From positions 1 to 31,279 of the forward strand of contig DCVB01000041.1 of NCBI GenBank assembly GCA_002327965.1: a stretch of DNA of 31,279 nt, read 5' to 3'. This DNA comes from Candidatus Aminicenantes bacterium UBA2199. Lineage in GTDB: Bacteria; Acidobacteriota; Aminicenantia; UBA2199. The notes below the pieces were generated by a model. That model was not told where the DNA came from. It saw only the letters and a program-made list of their open reading frames with translations, and did not search any database. The first letter of the stretch is position 1, and each line of letters starts with the position of its first letter. Of this stretch, positions 14,993 to 22,571 are shown one piece after another. A program made the translations under genes and the position numbers.

Positions 14993-17875
14993 CTACTCGG
15001 AGATGGAGAAATCGTGCTTGAGCTTGGATTGGAGTGAATTGATTTCCGCGAAAATCGTTTTGAGCGTGGCCAGTTCGCTGGCGGCCAGTTCATCCAGGGG
15101 GATGGAATGACTCAGCGGCTTTTGGGCCTGCATGGACCGCACCTGCCCGCGGAATTGCAGGCAGATCAGAAAATCAAAGGCGGCATCCAGGTCTTGAAAG
15201 AATGAGGCGGAGAAAACGCCCTGCTCGTGAAGACGGCGCAGGCGCAATCCAGAGTTCACTTCCTCGATCCCATGTGCCATGGCATAGAGACGGAGCAAGC
15301 TGACGATGACACGCAATGGATTCTTGATATTGACACTGCGTTGGTGCGCTTCGGATTCATCGGTCAGGATCTTGCCGAAAAGGCCAAGGGGAATCTTATA
15401 TTGGACACACTGGCGGGCAAGATGACTGAAGAAAGCCGGGTTTCCCTTCAAGGTGAGGCGGACGTGCTCTTGCATCCGCAGCATCGGTCCGGGATCTCCA
15501 TAGATGCGGCGCCGGTCGAAAAAGGTAGTGGACTCAAGAAGGTTTTGCGGGTCAGGCTGGAGGATCCATCTGTTGAAGTGGTGCTGCCAGCCTGAAAGGG
15601 GCTGATTCCAGAGGGGATTTCGGGCCATGACCTGGCCGGGACAGAGGGCATAGCCGGTCTGGGCCAGCATGAAGTTCATCCTGGCCCCGAATTCCAGGAA
15701 ATAACGCCGGCATGATTCTGCCTGCCCGGCCGGAGGATCAATGTAGACCAGGGCATTGTCCTGGTCGGTGAACAAGGTCGATTCCGATCGGCCCTCGCTG
15801 CCCAGAACGAAGAACGCGAAAGGGACGGGCGGCGACCCCAGTTCACGTCCGGCAATCGCGGCGATCGCTTCGGCGGTTTGATCGGCGTTGGCCGTTGTCA
15901 AACCGGTGAGCCATTCGCTACGCGCATGGCTGCGGACGAAAACATCAAGCAATTCGGGCAATTTCAGGAAGCGGGTCCGCAAATCGGCGAGTTGGGGCGG
16001 TCCCGCTCCCGTTCCGGCAGCCGGTGATCGGGGCAGGGAGAGCAAGCCTTCCAGATCACGGCGGCTAAGCATGCCGCGGACCTTCCCATGGCCGTCCACG
16101 ATCACCAAATGCCCGATCCCGGCCCGTTCCATTTCGGCGCGCGCCCTGGCCAGTGGCAGCGTCTCACTGCCTGTTTTTAAAGGAGAGCTCATGATGGCCG
16201 CCAGCGGACGCTCCGCTTCAAGGCCGGCAGCGAACGCGCGCCTCAGCAGGTCGCCGGCGGTCACGATGCCTACAGGATCCCCCGCCGCGGAACGGACCAG
16301 CAGGGCATCGACGTGACGCAGTGCCATCAGTTCGGCGGCACTGCGGATCGATGCCTCGGCAGGACAGGCGACGGGCTCGCTCATGACCTGGTTTACTGGC
16401 TGTTGCAGCATCAGCAACAGGGCTTGCATGTCTGCGAACAACTCCGACCGCGCCTGCTGGCGGTGGATCTGTTCGGAAACGTCCTCCAGGATGCCGGCGC
16501 TGCGGGTGATCGCGCCCGCTTCATCGCGCTCGACCCTCGCGGAAACAAGAACGGAACGCAGTTCGCCCTGGCGCTGCCGGACCTGCAACGGGAAACGGGA
16601 GACCGCCCCGTTGCGATTAAGCTGGCGCAGCAAGTGGCTCCAGTCGCCGCGATCGGGCACCAGGTCCGCGATGCTTTTTTCCAGGAGCTCTTCCCGGTCC
16701 GCGTAGCCTAGGATCGCCAGCGTCGCGCCGTTGACATCCAGGAACCGTCCCTTTTTCCCGGGAGCCGCCTGGAAAAATCCGACATGCCAGATCTCGGCCA
16801 GCTCGCGCAAGGGCGCGTCGGACTTCTCATCCTGACCACCAAGTTCCTTGATGATGACAATGTACCCGCGCCGGTCGGACAGAGTGATCTTGGAAATGGA
16901 AAGCATCACGTCGAAGGGCTTATTCCCGGAGGCAAGCAAGCGCGTCCCCAGGCGTAAAAAGGTCGCATTGCCCCGGCTGAAATCACCGATGGCCCGGATA
17001 TCATCGCTGCGGTCGGCACTGATGATTTCACTGAAATCATCGCTGATCGTTCGCTGGTGGATGCCGGGCAGAATCTCCGTCAATTTTTTATTGGCATAAA
17101 TGGTGGCGCCGTCGAGGATCATCCAGGTGCCTTCAGTGGAAGCTTCGACCAGCGCCTTGTATTTTTCCCGCGATGCCAACAGGTCGCGCTCGGCCGCATC
17201 CCGCTTCATTTCCGCCTTGAGGTTCTGGCGGACAATATAGGTGAGCAGCATCGCCATCAATGCCGAAATCAGGAGCAGTACAAGCAGCAGGCGTTTCTTA
17301 ATCCCAGCGATCTCCTCGCGTACGTCCTCGATGTAGATTCCGGTGCCGATGATCCAGCCCCAGGGCCTGAACCCGCGGACGTAGGATATCTTGGGGACGA
17401 TACGGCTGGAATCGTCCATCCATTGCCACATGTAATCGACATACCCGGCGCCGCTCCGTTCCACCACGCGCACCATTTCCACGAATAGCAGCTTGCCCTG
17501 GGGATCACGAAAATTGCCGAGGTCGGTTCCGTTCAAATCGGGCCGGTAGGGATGCTGAACCATGCGCGGCTGCATGTCGGTGATCCAGCAGTAATCCTTG
17601 TTGCCGGCGCCGTAGCGGATATTACCGATCTGCAGGATGGCGGCGGCCCGGGCTTCGGCTTCGCTCATCATCCCGGCCAGCGCCTGGCGTTGGAAGGTGT
17701 CAGCGATGCTGACCCCCGCGTTGATCAATTCCCGGATCATCGCCTTCTTCTGGTTCAGCATATTCTGCTCGAAATAGGGGATGATGAAGCGGAAAATCAG
17801 CAACATGAACAGGCCGATGGTCAGGAGCGTGGGCAGGACGGTGGTCAGAAAAAATCGTTTGCCGCTGAAACCCAA
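14993..17875 (-). CDS. Membrane receptor Cache-PAS-PAS-CBS-DUF294 nucleotidyltransferase
   Basis: A 960-residue receptor. TM1 (9-33) and TM2 (195-214) bracket a periplasmic single-Cache domain (35-190: DYCWITDMQPRMVQHP, PKISYVRGFRPWGWIIGTG). Inside follow a linker helix, PAS1 (238-345), PAS2 with PAC (360-472), a CBS pair (495-615: GIVTAGDLLRRAF, GMLSRRDLEGLL), then a DUF294-type nucleotidyltransferase (645-785) with LGSEGRSE (G692-R696) and LFTDQDNALVY (D704, D706), and the DUF294 C-terminal domain (815-950). There is no kinase, GGDEF or chemotaxis output. Translation starts at TTG (17875) after GGAGGGG; this start gives an intact TM1. The gene begins 14 bases after the phosphoesterase stop. 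Related CBS-DUF294 proteins occur beside solute symporters in other bacteria; the nucleotidyl acceptor is unknown. Confidence 0.88.
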   Translation of the reverse strand: MGFSGKRFFLTTVLPTLLTIGLFMLLIFRFIIPYFEQNMLNQKKAMIRELINAGVSIADTFQRQALAGMMSEAEARAAAILQIGNIRYGAGNKDYCWITDMQPRMVQHPYRPDLNGTDLGNFRDPQGKLLFVEMVRVVERSGAGYVDYMWQWMDDSSRIVPKISYVRGFRPWGWIIGTGIYIEDVREEIAGIKKRLLLVLLLISALMAMLLTYIVRQNLKAEMKRDAAERDLLASREKYKALVEASTEGTWMILDGATIYANKKLTEILPGIHQRTISDDFSEIISADRSDDIRAIGDFSRGNATFLRLGTRLLASGNKPFDVMLSISKITLSDRRGYIVIIKELGGQDEKSDAPLRELAEIWHVGFFQAAPGKKGRFLDVNGATLAILGYADREELLEKSIADLVPDRGDWSHLLRQLNRNGAVSRFPLQVRQRQGELRSVLVSARVERDEAGAITRSAGILEDVSEQIHRQQARSELFADMQALLLMLQQPVNQVMSEPVACPAEASIRSAAELMALRHVDALLVRSAAGDPVGIVTAGDLLRRAFAAGLEAERPLAAIMSSPLKTGSETLPLARARAEMERAGIGHLVIVDGHGKVRGMLSRRDLEGLLSLPRSPAAGTGAGPPQLADLRTRFLKLPELLDVFVRSHARSEWLTGLTTANADQTAEAIAAIAGRELGSPPVPFAFFVLGSEGRSESTLFTDQDNALVYIDPPAGQAESCRRYFLEFGARMNFMLAQTGYALCPGQVMARNPLWNQPLSGWQHHFNRWILQPDPQNLLESTTFFDRRRIYGDPGPMLRMQEHVRLTLKGNPAFFSHLARQCVQYKIPLGLFGKILTDESEAHQRSVNIKNPLRVIVSLLRLYAMAHGIEEVNSGLRLRRLHEQGVFSASFFQDLDAAFDFLICLQFRGQVRSMQAQKPLSHSIPLDELAASELATLKTIFAEINSLQSKLKHDFSISE

Positions 17876-17889
17876 TTCCCCTCCGCTGG

Positions 17890-18669
17890 CTACCGGAAGC
17901 CGCCCACCCTATACCGCAGCGATTTCATGGCCACCGCCTCCATGGTCATGCCGGCAGTGTCCAGGACCAGATAGCCGTTCCTGCTGGATGAACTGGCCGT
18001 GCATGGACAGATGTATTGTACCAAATCGCGATGGATCCGGTAAGTGCGAAAGCGAAAAAAGTCAAATCGCCGTTCGTTGGCGATGCCCATGCCGTTGGGG
18101 TGCAGGTGACCGGAGATCCCCAGACGGCAGCCCTGTTTTTTCAGTTGTTGGAAATGGCGCTGGAAATCCCAGTGATTCTTGGGACGCCAGGTCAGGGAAC
18201 CGCTGCAGTCAGGCTGCACGGCGTGCGAAAGCAAGATGCGCAGTTCACCGAGTTCCGCTTCCAGCCACAGGGGGAGGGAATGCAGATAATCGCGGTCCCT
18301 GCCTCGGATGAGCGCCGGTAATTCATGGTCCTCGAACAGCCAGACCTGTTCTCGACCCAGGCGTTTCCGCTCCGGAAATTCGAGCTGGTACCAGTTTTCG
18401 GGAAAAAGGAAAAAGCCGTTGACATCGGGAAGCTTGCGGATGGCGAAAAGGTCATGGTTTCCCACGACCACCCAGCGGCAGTTCTCGCGCACCATGTCGA
18501 TGCAATAAGAGGCATTTCGCGTCGACAGGTAACGGTAAAGAAGGACATCGAAGCCCACGATGTCGCCCAGGCAGGCGATGGCGTCGACACCGCGCCTTTC
18601 CATGTCGCGCAGGACGGCCTGGAGACGGACTCCATCCTCATGGATATCGCTGACAATCCCTATTTTCAT
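17890..18669 (-). CDS. Metallophosphoesterase, calcineurin-like
   Basis: A 259-residue cytosolic phosphoesterase with a full motif set: SDIHED (D8, H10), LGDIVGF (D36), VGNHD (N71, H72), LLSHA (H149), SGHLHP (H188, H190). The overall pattern resembles YfcE/ApaH-like binuclear phosphoesterases. GGAG sits 5 bases before the ATG. It lies between the porin (52 bases upstream) and the receptor nucleotidyltransferase (14 bases downstream), all in the same direction; the tight spacing to the receptor suggests it could remove or hydrolyse the product of that enzyme, but this is inference. Confidence 0.88.
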   Translation of the reverse strand: MKIGIVSDIHEDGVRLQAVLRDMERRGVDAIACLGDIVGFDVLLYRYLSTRNASYCIDMVRENCRWVVVGNHDLFAIRKLPDVNGFFLFPENWYQLEFPERKRLGREQVWLFEDHELPALIRGRDRDYLHSLPLWLEAELGELRILLSHAVQPDCSGSLTWRPKNHWDFQRHFQQLKKQGCRLGISGHLHPNGMGIANERRFDFFRFRTYRIHRDLVQYICPCTASSSSRNGYLVLDTAGMTMEAVAMKSLRYRVGGFR

Positions 18670-18685
18670 CGCGCTCCGCCGTCAT

Positions 18686-18701
18686 GGGTTCCGCTGAACC
18701 C
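18686..18701. other. Short hairpin between porin and phosphoesterase genes
   Basis: GGGTTC-CGCT-GAACCC forms a 6-bp stem with a 4-base loop in the 52-base gap. There is no T-run; it may be an mRNA processing or stability element that separates porin from downstream expression. Confidence 0.3.
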
Positions 18702-18721
18702 GGCACAGCCCATCATCCGGC

Positions 18722-20023
18722 CTAGAACTTGAGAATGGTGGCAAACAGAACACGCAGGTTGGCCAGGTTCCGGGTCCGATCGATGACGCCATGATCGTCG
18801 CGTGAAAGGTTGCCGACCTCATCCTGTTCGGCGTAGGCGGCGTTGGTGTATTCCGTCTCCAGGGCGAAATTGAATTTTCCGGAGGTCAGGACGAGGCGCG
18901 GAGAAATGCGCAGGATGCTCTTGATGTTGGCCCCGCGCACCGTCCCCAGGGTGCCGCCCACGCGGTCGGAATAATGGAGGATCGGTGCCTCGGCGCCCAG
19001 GTTGCGGGTGCAACCGGCCCACAGGCCGAGTTGCAGGATCCTGCCCTGGGTCATGGCCTCGCTCCAGACCGAGAGGGTCTTGGTGGCCGTGTAGGCAACC
19101 GTATTGCGCAAAGGATCGGTCACTTCGCTGACTCCATAGCCGCCGATCATCAGCTGGTCATAGAGGTTGGTTCCGAGCACGCCCTGAAGCTTGAAGGTGA
19201 AGTCCGACGATTTCACCTTGGCGAAAGCGGTGAGCGAGTAAGAGGAAAGGGTCTGGTCGCTGACGTACTTGTTCCCGTTTGCCTCGGTGTGGAGCAGCGG
19301 CCTGAGCCATTTCACGCCGCCGCCGATGCCGGCCAGGAATTGCTTTCGGCCGGCGTCATTCCTGGTTTCATACTGCACCTGGGCCTGGAATTCTGGCAGC
19401 GCCGAATTGCGCAGCGCATTGGATCCGCCCGCGGAAGTGAAATCGCGCTGGGCGCTGACGGCGGCGATCAGGTGGAATTTTCCCGGATGGTGGATGACGC
19501 GGACCTGGGGGTTGCGGGAAAATGGCTGCATCGGGGAACCCGTGTTGAAGGAGACGACCTCGGAAAAGCAGCCGGGGACGAACAAGGGATGCCAGTACTG
19601 GCCGAGGATCAATTGCGTCTTTTCCCAGGACAGCTGCACGAAGGCGTGGCGCAGGCGGAAACCGTTCACGTCGACGAAAGCGGCGTTTTCATTGCCGAAG
19701 AAATCCGCCTCGACCACTCCTTTCACCCGGGCGCCGAAGGCGTCGGGGCTGGTCATGGTGCCGGTCAGCCGCGTCTGGATGGAAAGAAAATTGAAACTGG
19801 GCTCGGCATTGATGTCGTGAGAATCGGCATCGGCAAGGAAATCGGCCGGATACAAGAGGAAATGGCCTTCACGGATGCTCACCGTCTGGCGGCTGTCGAA
19901 GAAGAAATCGCTCTTGATGAAGCCGCTGAACTGGATGCCGAAGTCCTTTTTTTCCTCCTGAGCCGGTAGGGCGAAGGAGGTAACCAGGAGGATCAGGCAA
20001 AGGATCGTGATCGTTTTTTTCAT
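18722..20023 (-). CDS. Outer-membrane beta-barrel porin
   Basis: A 433-residue exported protein with a Sec signal peptide (1-21, ending LPA-QE), alternating hydrophobic/polar strands throughout and a C-terminal phenylalanine (LFATILKF), the signal recognised by the outer-membrane assembly machinery. Features such as GQYWHPLFVPG and GRILQLGLWAG resemble DcaP-like porins. Its ATG lies 3 bases after the symporter stop, so translation is coupled; the GGAG serving it is inside the last symporter codons. Its place in the operon suggests it admits the symporter's substrate across the outer membrane. Confidence 0.8.
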   Translation of the reverse strand: MKKTITILCLILLVTSFALPAQEEKKDFGIQFSGFIKSDFFFDSRQTVSIREGHFLLYPADFLADADSHDINAEPSFNFLSIQTRLTGTMTSPDAFGARVKGVVEADFFGNENAAFVDVNGFRLRHAFVQLSWEKTQLILGQYWHPLFVPGCFSEVVSFNTGSPMQPFSRNPQVRVIHHPGKFHLIAAVSAQRDFTSAGGSNALRNSALPEFQAQVQYETRNDAGRKQFLAGIGGGVKWLRPLLHTEANGNKYVSDQTLSSYSLTAFAKVKSSDFTFKLQGVLGTNLYDQLMIGGYGVSEVTDPLRNTVAYTATKTLSVWSEAMTQGRILQLGLWAGCTRNLGAEAPILHYSDRVGGTLGTVRGANIKSILRISPRLVLTSGKFNFALETEYTNAAYAEQDEVGNLSRDDHGVIDRTRNLANLRVLFATILKF

Positions 20024-20026
20024 GTT

Positions 20027-21943
20027 TCATTTCTCCAGGGCGGGCGACGCCTGCCGCTTTTTTGACAGAAGTGAAACGATGACCAGGGTGAGAAAACCCA
20101 GGGGGATCGATATGAGCCCGGGATTCTTCAAGGGCACGGGGGCGCTGGCCGCGGGCAGCCCGTAGATCTCGTACATCGTCGGTGAGAGGAGAATCAGGAT
20201 GAGCGACGTCGTCATGCCGACCACGATCGCCCAGGAGATCCCCTTGGCCGTGGTCCGCTTCCAGAAAAGCAGCATCAGGATGGCCGGCAGGTTGGCGGAA
20301 GCGGCGATGGCGAAAGCCAGCCCCACCAGGAAGCTGACATTCTGCTTTTCGAAGAGAATGCCGAGGAGAATGGCAACGATGCCGACGCAGACGGCGGCGA
20401 TGCGGCCAGCCCGCACTTTCTGTTTCTCGGTCATCCCGATCTTCATGTACTTGTCCATCAGGTCATGGGCAACGGCTCCCGAAGAGGCGACGATCAGGCC
20501 GCTGACCGTTCCCAGGATGGTGGCGAAGGCGATGGCCGAGATGATGGAGAACAGGGTGATGCCGAAGGTCTTGGCCAGCAGTGGCGCCGACATGTTGGAG
20601 CTGCCCAGGTCGAGACTGCCGTTGATCATCGCCCCCGTCCCCAGATACAGGGTGAGAATATAGAAAAATCCGATGGCCGAGATGGCCACGATGGTCGATT
20701 TGCGGGCCGCCCGCTGGCTGGGTACGGTATAGTAGCGGATCAGGATATGAGGCAGTGCCGACGTGCCCAGGAACAGGGCCAGCATCAGCGAGAGGAAGTC
20801 GAGCCGCGACCAGATGGATGCTCCCTTTTCCAGTTTATAGTACAGTCCCGGCTTGATGATGTCGGAGCCGGCGGTGACATTCTGGAAATAAACCGTGACC
20901 CTTTCATCCTCAAAAGCAAAAGTCTTCTTGCTGAAGCGGACGACCTCCGAAGCTCCCAGGGTCTTGATGAACTTGAAGGGCCCGATCGGCCCGGTCTTCT
21001 CCACTTCCCGGCCGTCGACGACGACCTTGCTGACGTGGCCCACCTGGTAGAATTTCCCGGCCTCCTTGGGTTCGCCGTTGTACAGGGTGCTCCCATCCTT
21101 GCGCACCACCTCCGTCAGGGTTTCCTCCAGTTCCGCGGCCGTCGGGCCGGCATTCAATTTCCACCAGGAGTCGATGCCCGCCCGGGTCATTTTCACGAAG
21201 GTGAGGCCGTTCTCCTCGCGCTGTCCGAGGACGCGGTATGAGCTGTCGGCGACCGCTTCCACCCGGCCGTCGGCCAGGGTCGCCGCCAGGACGATCGGCT
21301 GGTGGTAGTCGGGGCTGGGGGTGCGCTTGATTCCCTTGTTCAGGACAAGGATCACGACGATCAGCGAGAAAACGATCAGCAGCCCGCCCTTGATGAATTG
21401 CACGTACGTCGTGGACGTCATGCCCGCCGTGGCCACGATCAGGATGACGACGGCGCCGACCATGACCACCCCCACCCAGTGCGGCAGCCCCAGCAGCGGC
21501 GTGACCAGGGCGCCGGCGCCGACCATCTGCGGGATCAGGTAAAAAATGGAAACCACCAAGGTGCTGATGGCGGCGGTCAGTTTGATGGCGCGGGAATCGA
21601 ACCTGGCATCCAGGGCGTCGGCGAAGGTATACTTGCCCAGCCGCTTCAAGGGCTCCGCCACCAGGAACAGGGCCACCACCCATCCGGCCAGGTAGCCGAT
21701 CGAGTACAGGAAGCCATCGTAGCCGAAGAAGGCGATCATGCCGCAGATGCCCAGGAAAGAGGCGGCGGAAAGGTAGTCGCCGGCGAAGGCGATGCCGTTG
21801 ACGGCCCAGTGGATCTGGCCGCCGGCCGCATAGTAGCCGCTGGCCGACTTGGTCTTGCGGGCAAAGAAAAAGGAGAGCCCGAGCACCGTGAGCACGAAGG
21901 CGATGAAGATGATGATGGCCGTCGATGATATTTGGTAAATCAT
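20027..21943 (-). CDS. actP: Sodium:solute symporter, acetate permease (ActP) type, with insert
   Basis: A 638-residue inner-membrane symporter of the SSS family (TC 2.A.21). Recognisable segments: YYAAGGQIHWAVNGIAFAGDYLSAASFLG (residues 37-65), GYLAGWVVALFLVAEPLKRLGKYTFADAL, and LGTSALPHILIRYYTVPS (392-409), all typical of acetate/monocarboxylate permeases. About 13 membrane segments are predicted. Residues about 205-378 form a hydrophilic insert between two membrane segments; E. coli ActP (549 residues) lacks it. The start ATG overlaps the DUF485 stop (ATGA), the usual yjcH-actP arrangement. The symbol is given by family, and the substrate (acetate or another short carboxylate) is inferred. 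Confidence 0.85.
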   Translation of the reverse strand: MIYQISSTAIIIFIAFVLTVLGLSFFFARKTKSASGYYAAGGQIHWAVNGIAFAGDYLSAASFLGICGMIAFFGYDGFLYSIGYLAGWVVALFLVAEPLKRLGKYTFADALDARFDSRAIKLTAAISTLVVSIFYLIPQMVGAGALVTPLLGLPHWVGVVMVGAVVILIVATAGMTSTTYVQFIKGGLLIVFSLIVVILVLNKGIKRTPSPDYHQPIVLAATLADGRVEAVADSSYRVLGQREENGLTFVKMTRAGIDSWWKLNAGPTAAELEETLTEVVRKDGSTLYNGEPKEAGKFYQVGHVSKVVVDGREVEKTGPIGPFKFIKTLGASEVVRFSKKTFAFEDERVTVYFQNVTAGSDIIKPGLYYKLEKGASIWSRLDFLSLMLALFLGTSALPHILIRYYTVPSQRAARKSTIVAISAIGFFYILTLYLGTGAMINGSLDLGSSNMSAPLLAKTFGITLFSIISAIAFATILGTVSGLIVASSGAVAHDLMDKYMKIGMTEKQKVRAGRIAAVCVGIVAILLGILFEKQNVSFLVGLAFAIAASANLPAILMLLFWKRTTAKGISWAIVVGMTTSLILILLSPTMYEIYGLPAASAPVPLKNPGLISIPLGFLTLVIVSLLSKKRQASPALEK

Positions 21944-22221
21944 GCCTGCTCCTCTTTGTTCAGCCTGTCTTCCAGCCGGGTGCAGAAGAAATTGTAGATC
22001 AATCCCATGACCACGGCCAGGACGATCAGCCCCATCCCGTAGAGAAAGGCCAGGTTCTGGCCGCCGATGAATTCCACGCCCAGTGCCTCGGGGAACATGG
22101 TGCCGATCAACACGAATCCGCTATAGACGACCATGTAGACCAGGAACATCACTACTCCCAGCCGGGTTTTTTGCGGAATCGACTTGTCCTTTCCCAGTTC
22201 TACAGACGGTTCATGCAACAT
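21940..22221 (-). CDS. yjcH: DUF485 small membrane partner of the symporter
   Basis: A 93-residue membrane protein with two segments (about 22-42 and 57-80). GFVLIGTMFPEALG and NLAFLYGMGLIVLAVVMGLIYN match DUF485 (YjcH), which is encoded directly before acetate-type symporters in many bacteria. AAGGAGG sits before the ATG at 22221; a longer start at 22290 is rejected because it lacks one. The stop overlaps the symporter start by 4 bases. Its role is unknown, probably assembly or regulation of the transporter. Confidence 0.85.
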   Translation of the reverse strand: MLHEPSVELGKDKSIPQKTRLGVVMFLVYMVVYSGFVLIGTMFPEALGVEFIGGQNLAFLYGMGLIVLAVVMGLIYNFFCTRLEDRLNKEEQA

Positions 22222-22310
22222 GCGGGCCTCCTTGTCGAAATCAGTGTTGGCTCCAATCCGGTGTAAACGGCCGATCCCGAGACCAGGCATCGGAAAATCG
22301 CGCTCGGTGG

Positions 22311-22340
22311 ACTATATTATAGTTTGGATCGGCAAGTCAA
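22311..22340 (-). promoter_or_regulatory. Promoter of the DUF485-symporter-porin operon
   Basis: On the minus strand TTGACT (22340-22335) is followed after 18 bases by TATAGT (22316-22311); a perfect TATAAT overlaps it but with a spacer of only 13-14. Predicted start near 22304, a leader of about 80 bases. The rest of the 339-base divergent gap, to 22500, shows no clear element. Confidence 0.5.
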
Positions 22341-22500
22341 GGAAACTGCCAAAGTGATCATGGATCGGGAATCGGAGCGTGGGCTGCGGGCCGCTGGCTG
22401 GCGCTGGAAATGGCATGGGGAAAGGAAGGGGCGGATTCCGGTCGCGGACAAGAAAACCAATCCTTGATCCCGGCCGTTGTTCGCGGTCCCGTCCGCTTTT

Positions 22501-22509
22501 TGCTACAAT
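22501..22509 (+). promoter_or_regulatory. Extended -10 before the rhomboid gene
   Basis: TGCTACAAT is an extended -10; no convincing -35 is present. The predicted start (about 22516) falls directly at the ATG of a 17-codon reading frame (22518-22571). Confidence 0.4.
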
Positions 22510-22517
22510 ACACTCTC

Positions 22518-22571
22518 ATGAACCAGACACCGCCATCACCCGCCGTGAAGAAAATCGCTCATGGTGCTTGA
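22518..22571 (+). CDS. Possible leaderless 17-codon leader peptide
   Basis: The frame encodes MNQTPPSPAVKKIAHGA and stops at TGA 22569-22571, overlapping the rhomboid ATG at 22561. The rhomboid start itself has only a weak GAAG ribosome binding site, so coupling from this leader is possible. The peptide matches nothing I know, and the call rests only on position. Confidence 0.3.
   Translation: MNQTPPSPAVKKIAHGA

Noticed and set aside
14993..17875. GlnD-type PII uridylyltransferase
   Set aside because: The nucleotidyltransferase motif is shared, but there is no HD or ACT domain; the CBS plus DUF294 C-terminal order fits the DUF294 group instead.
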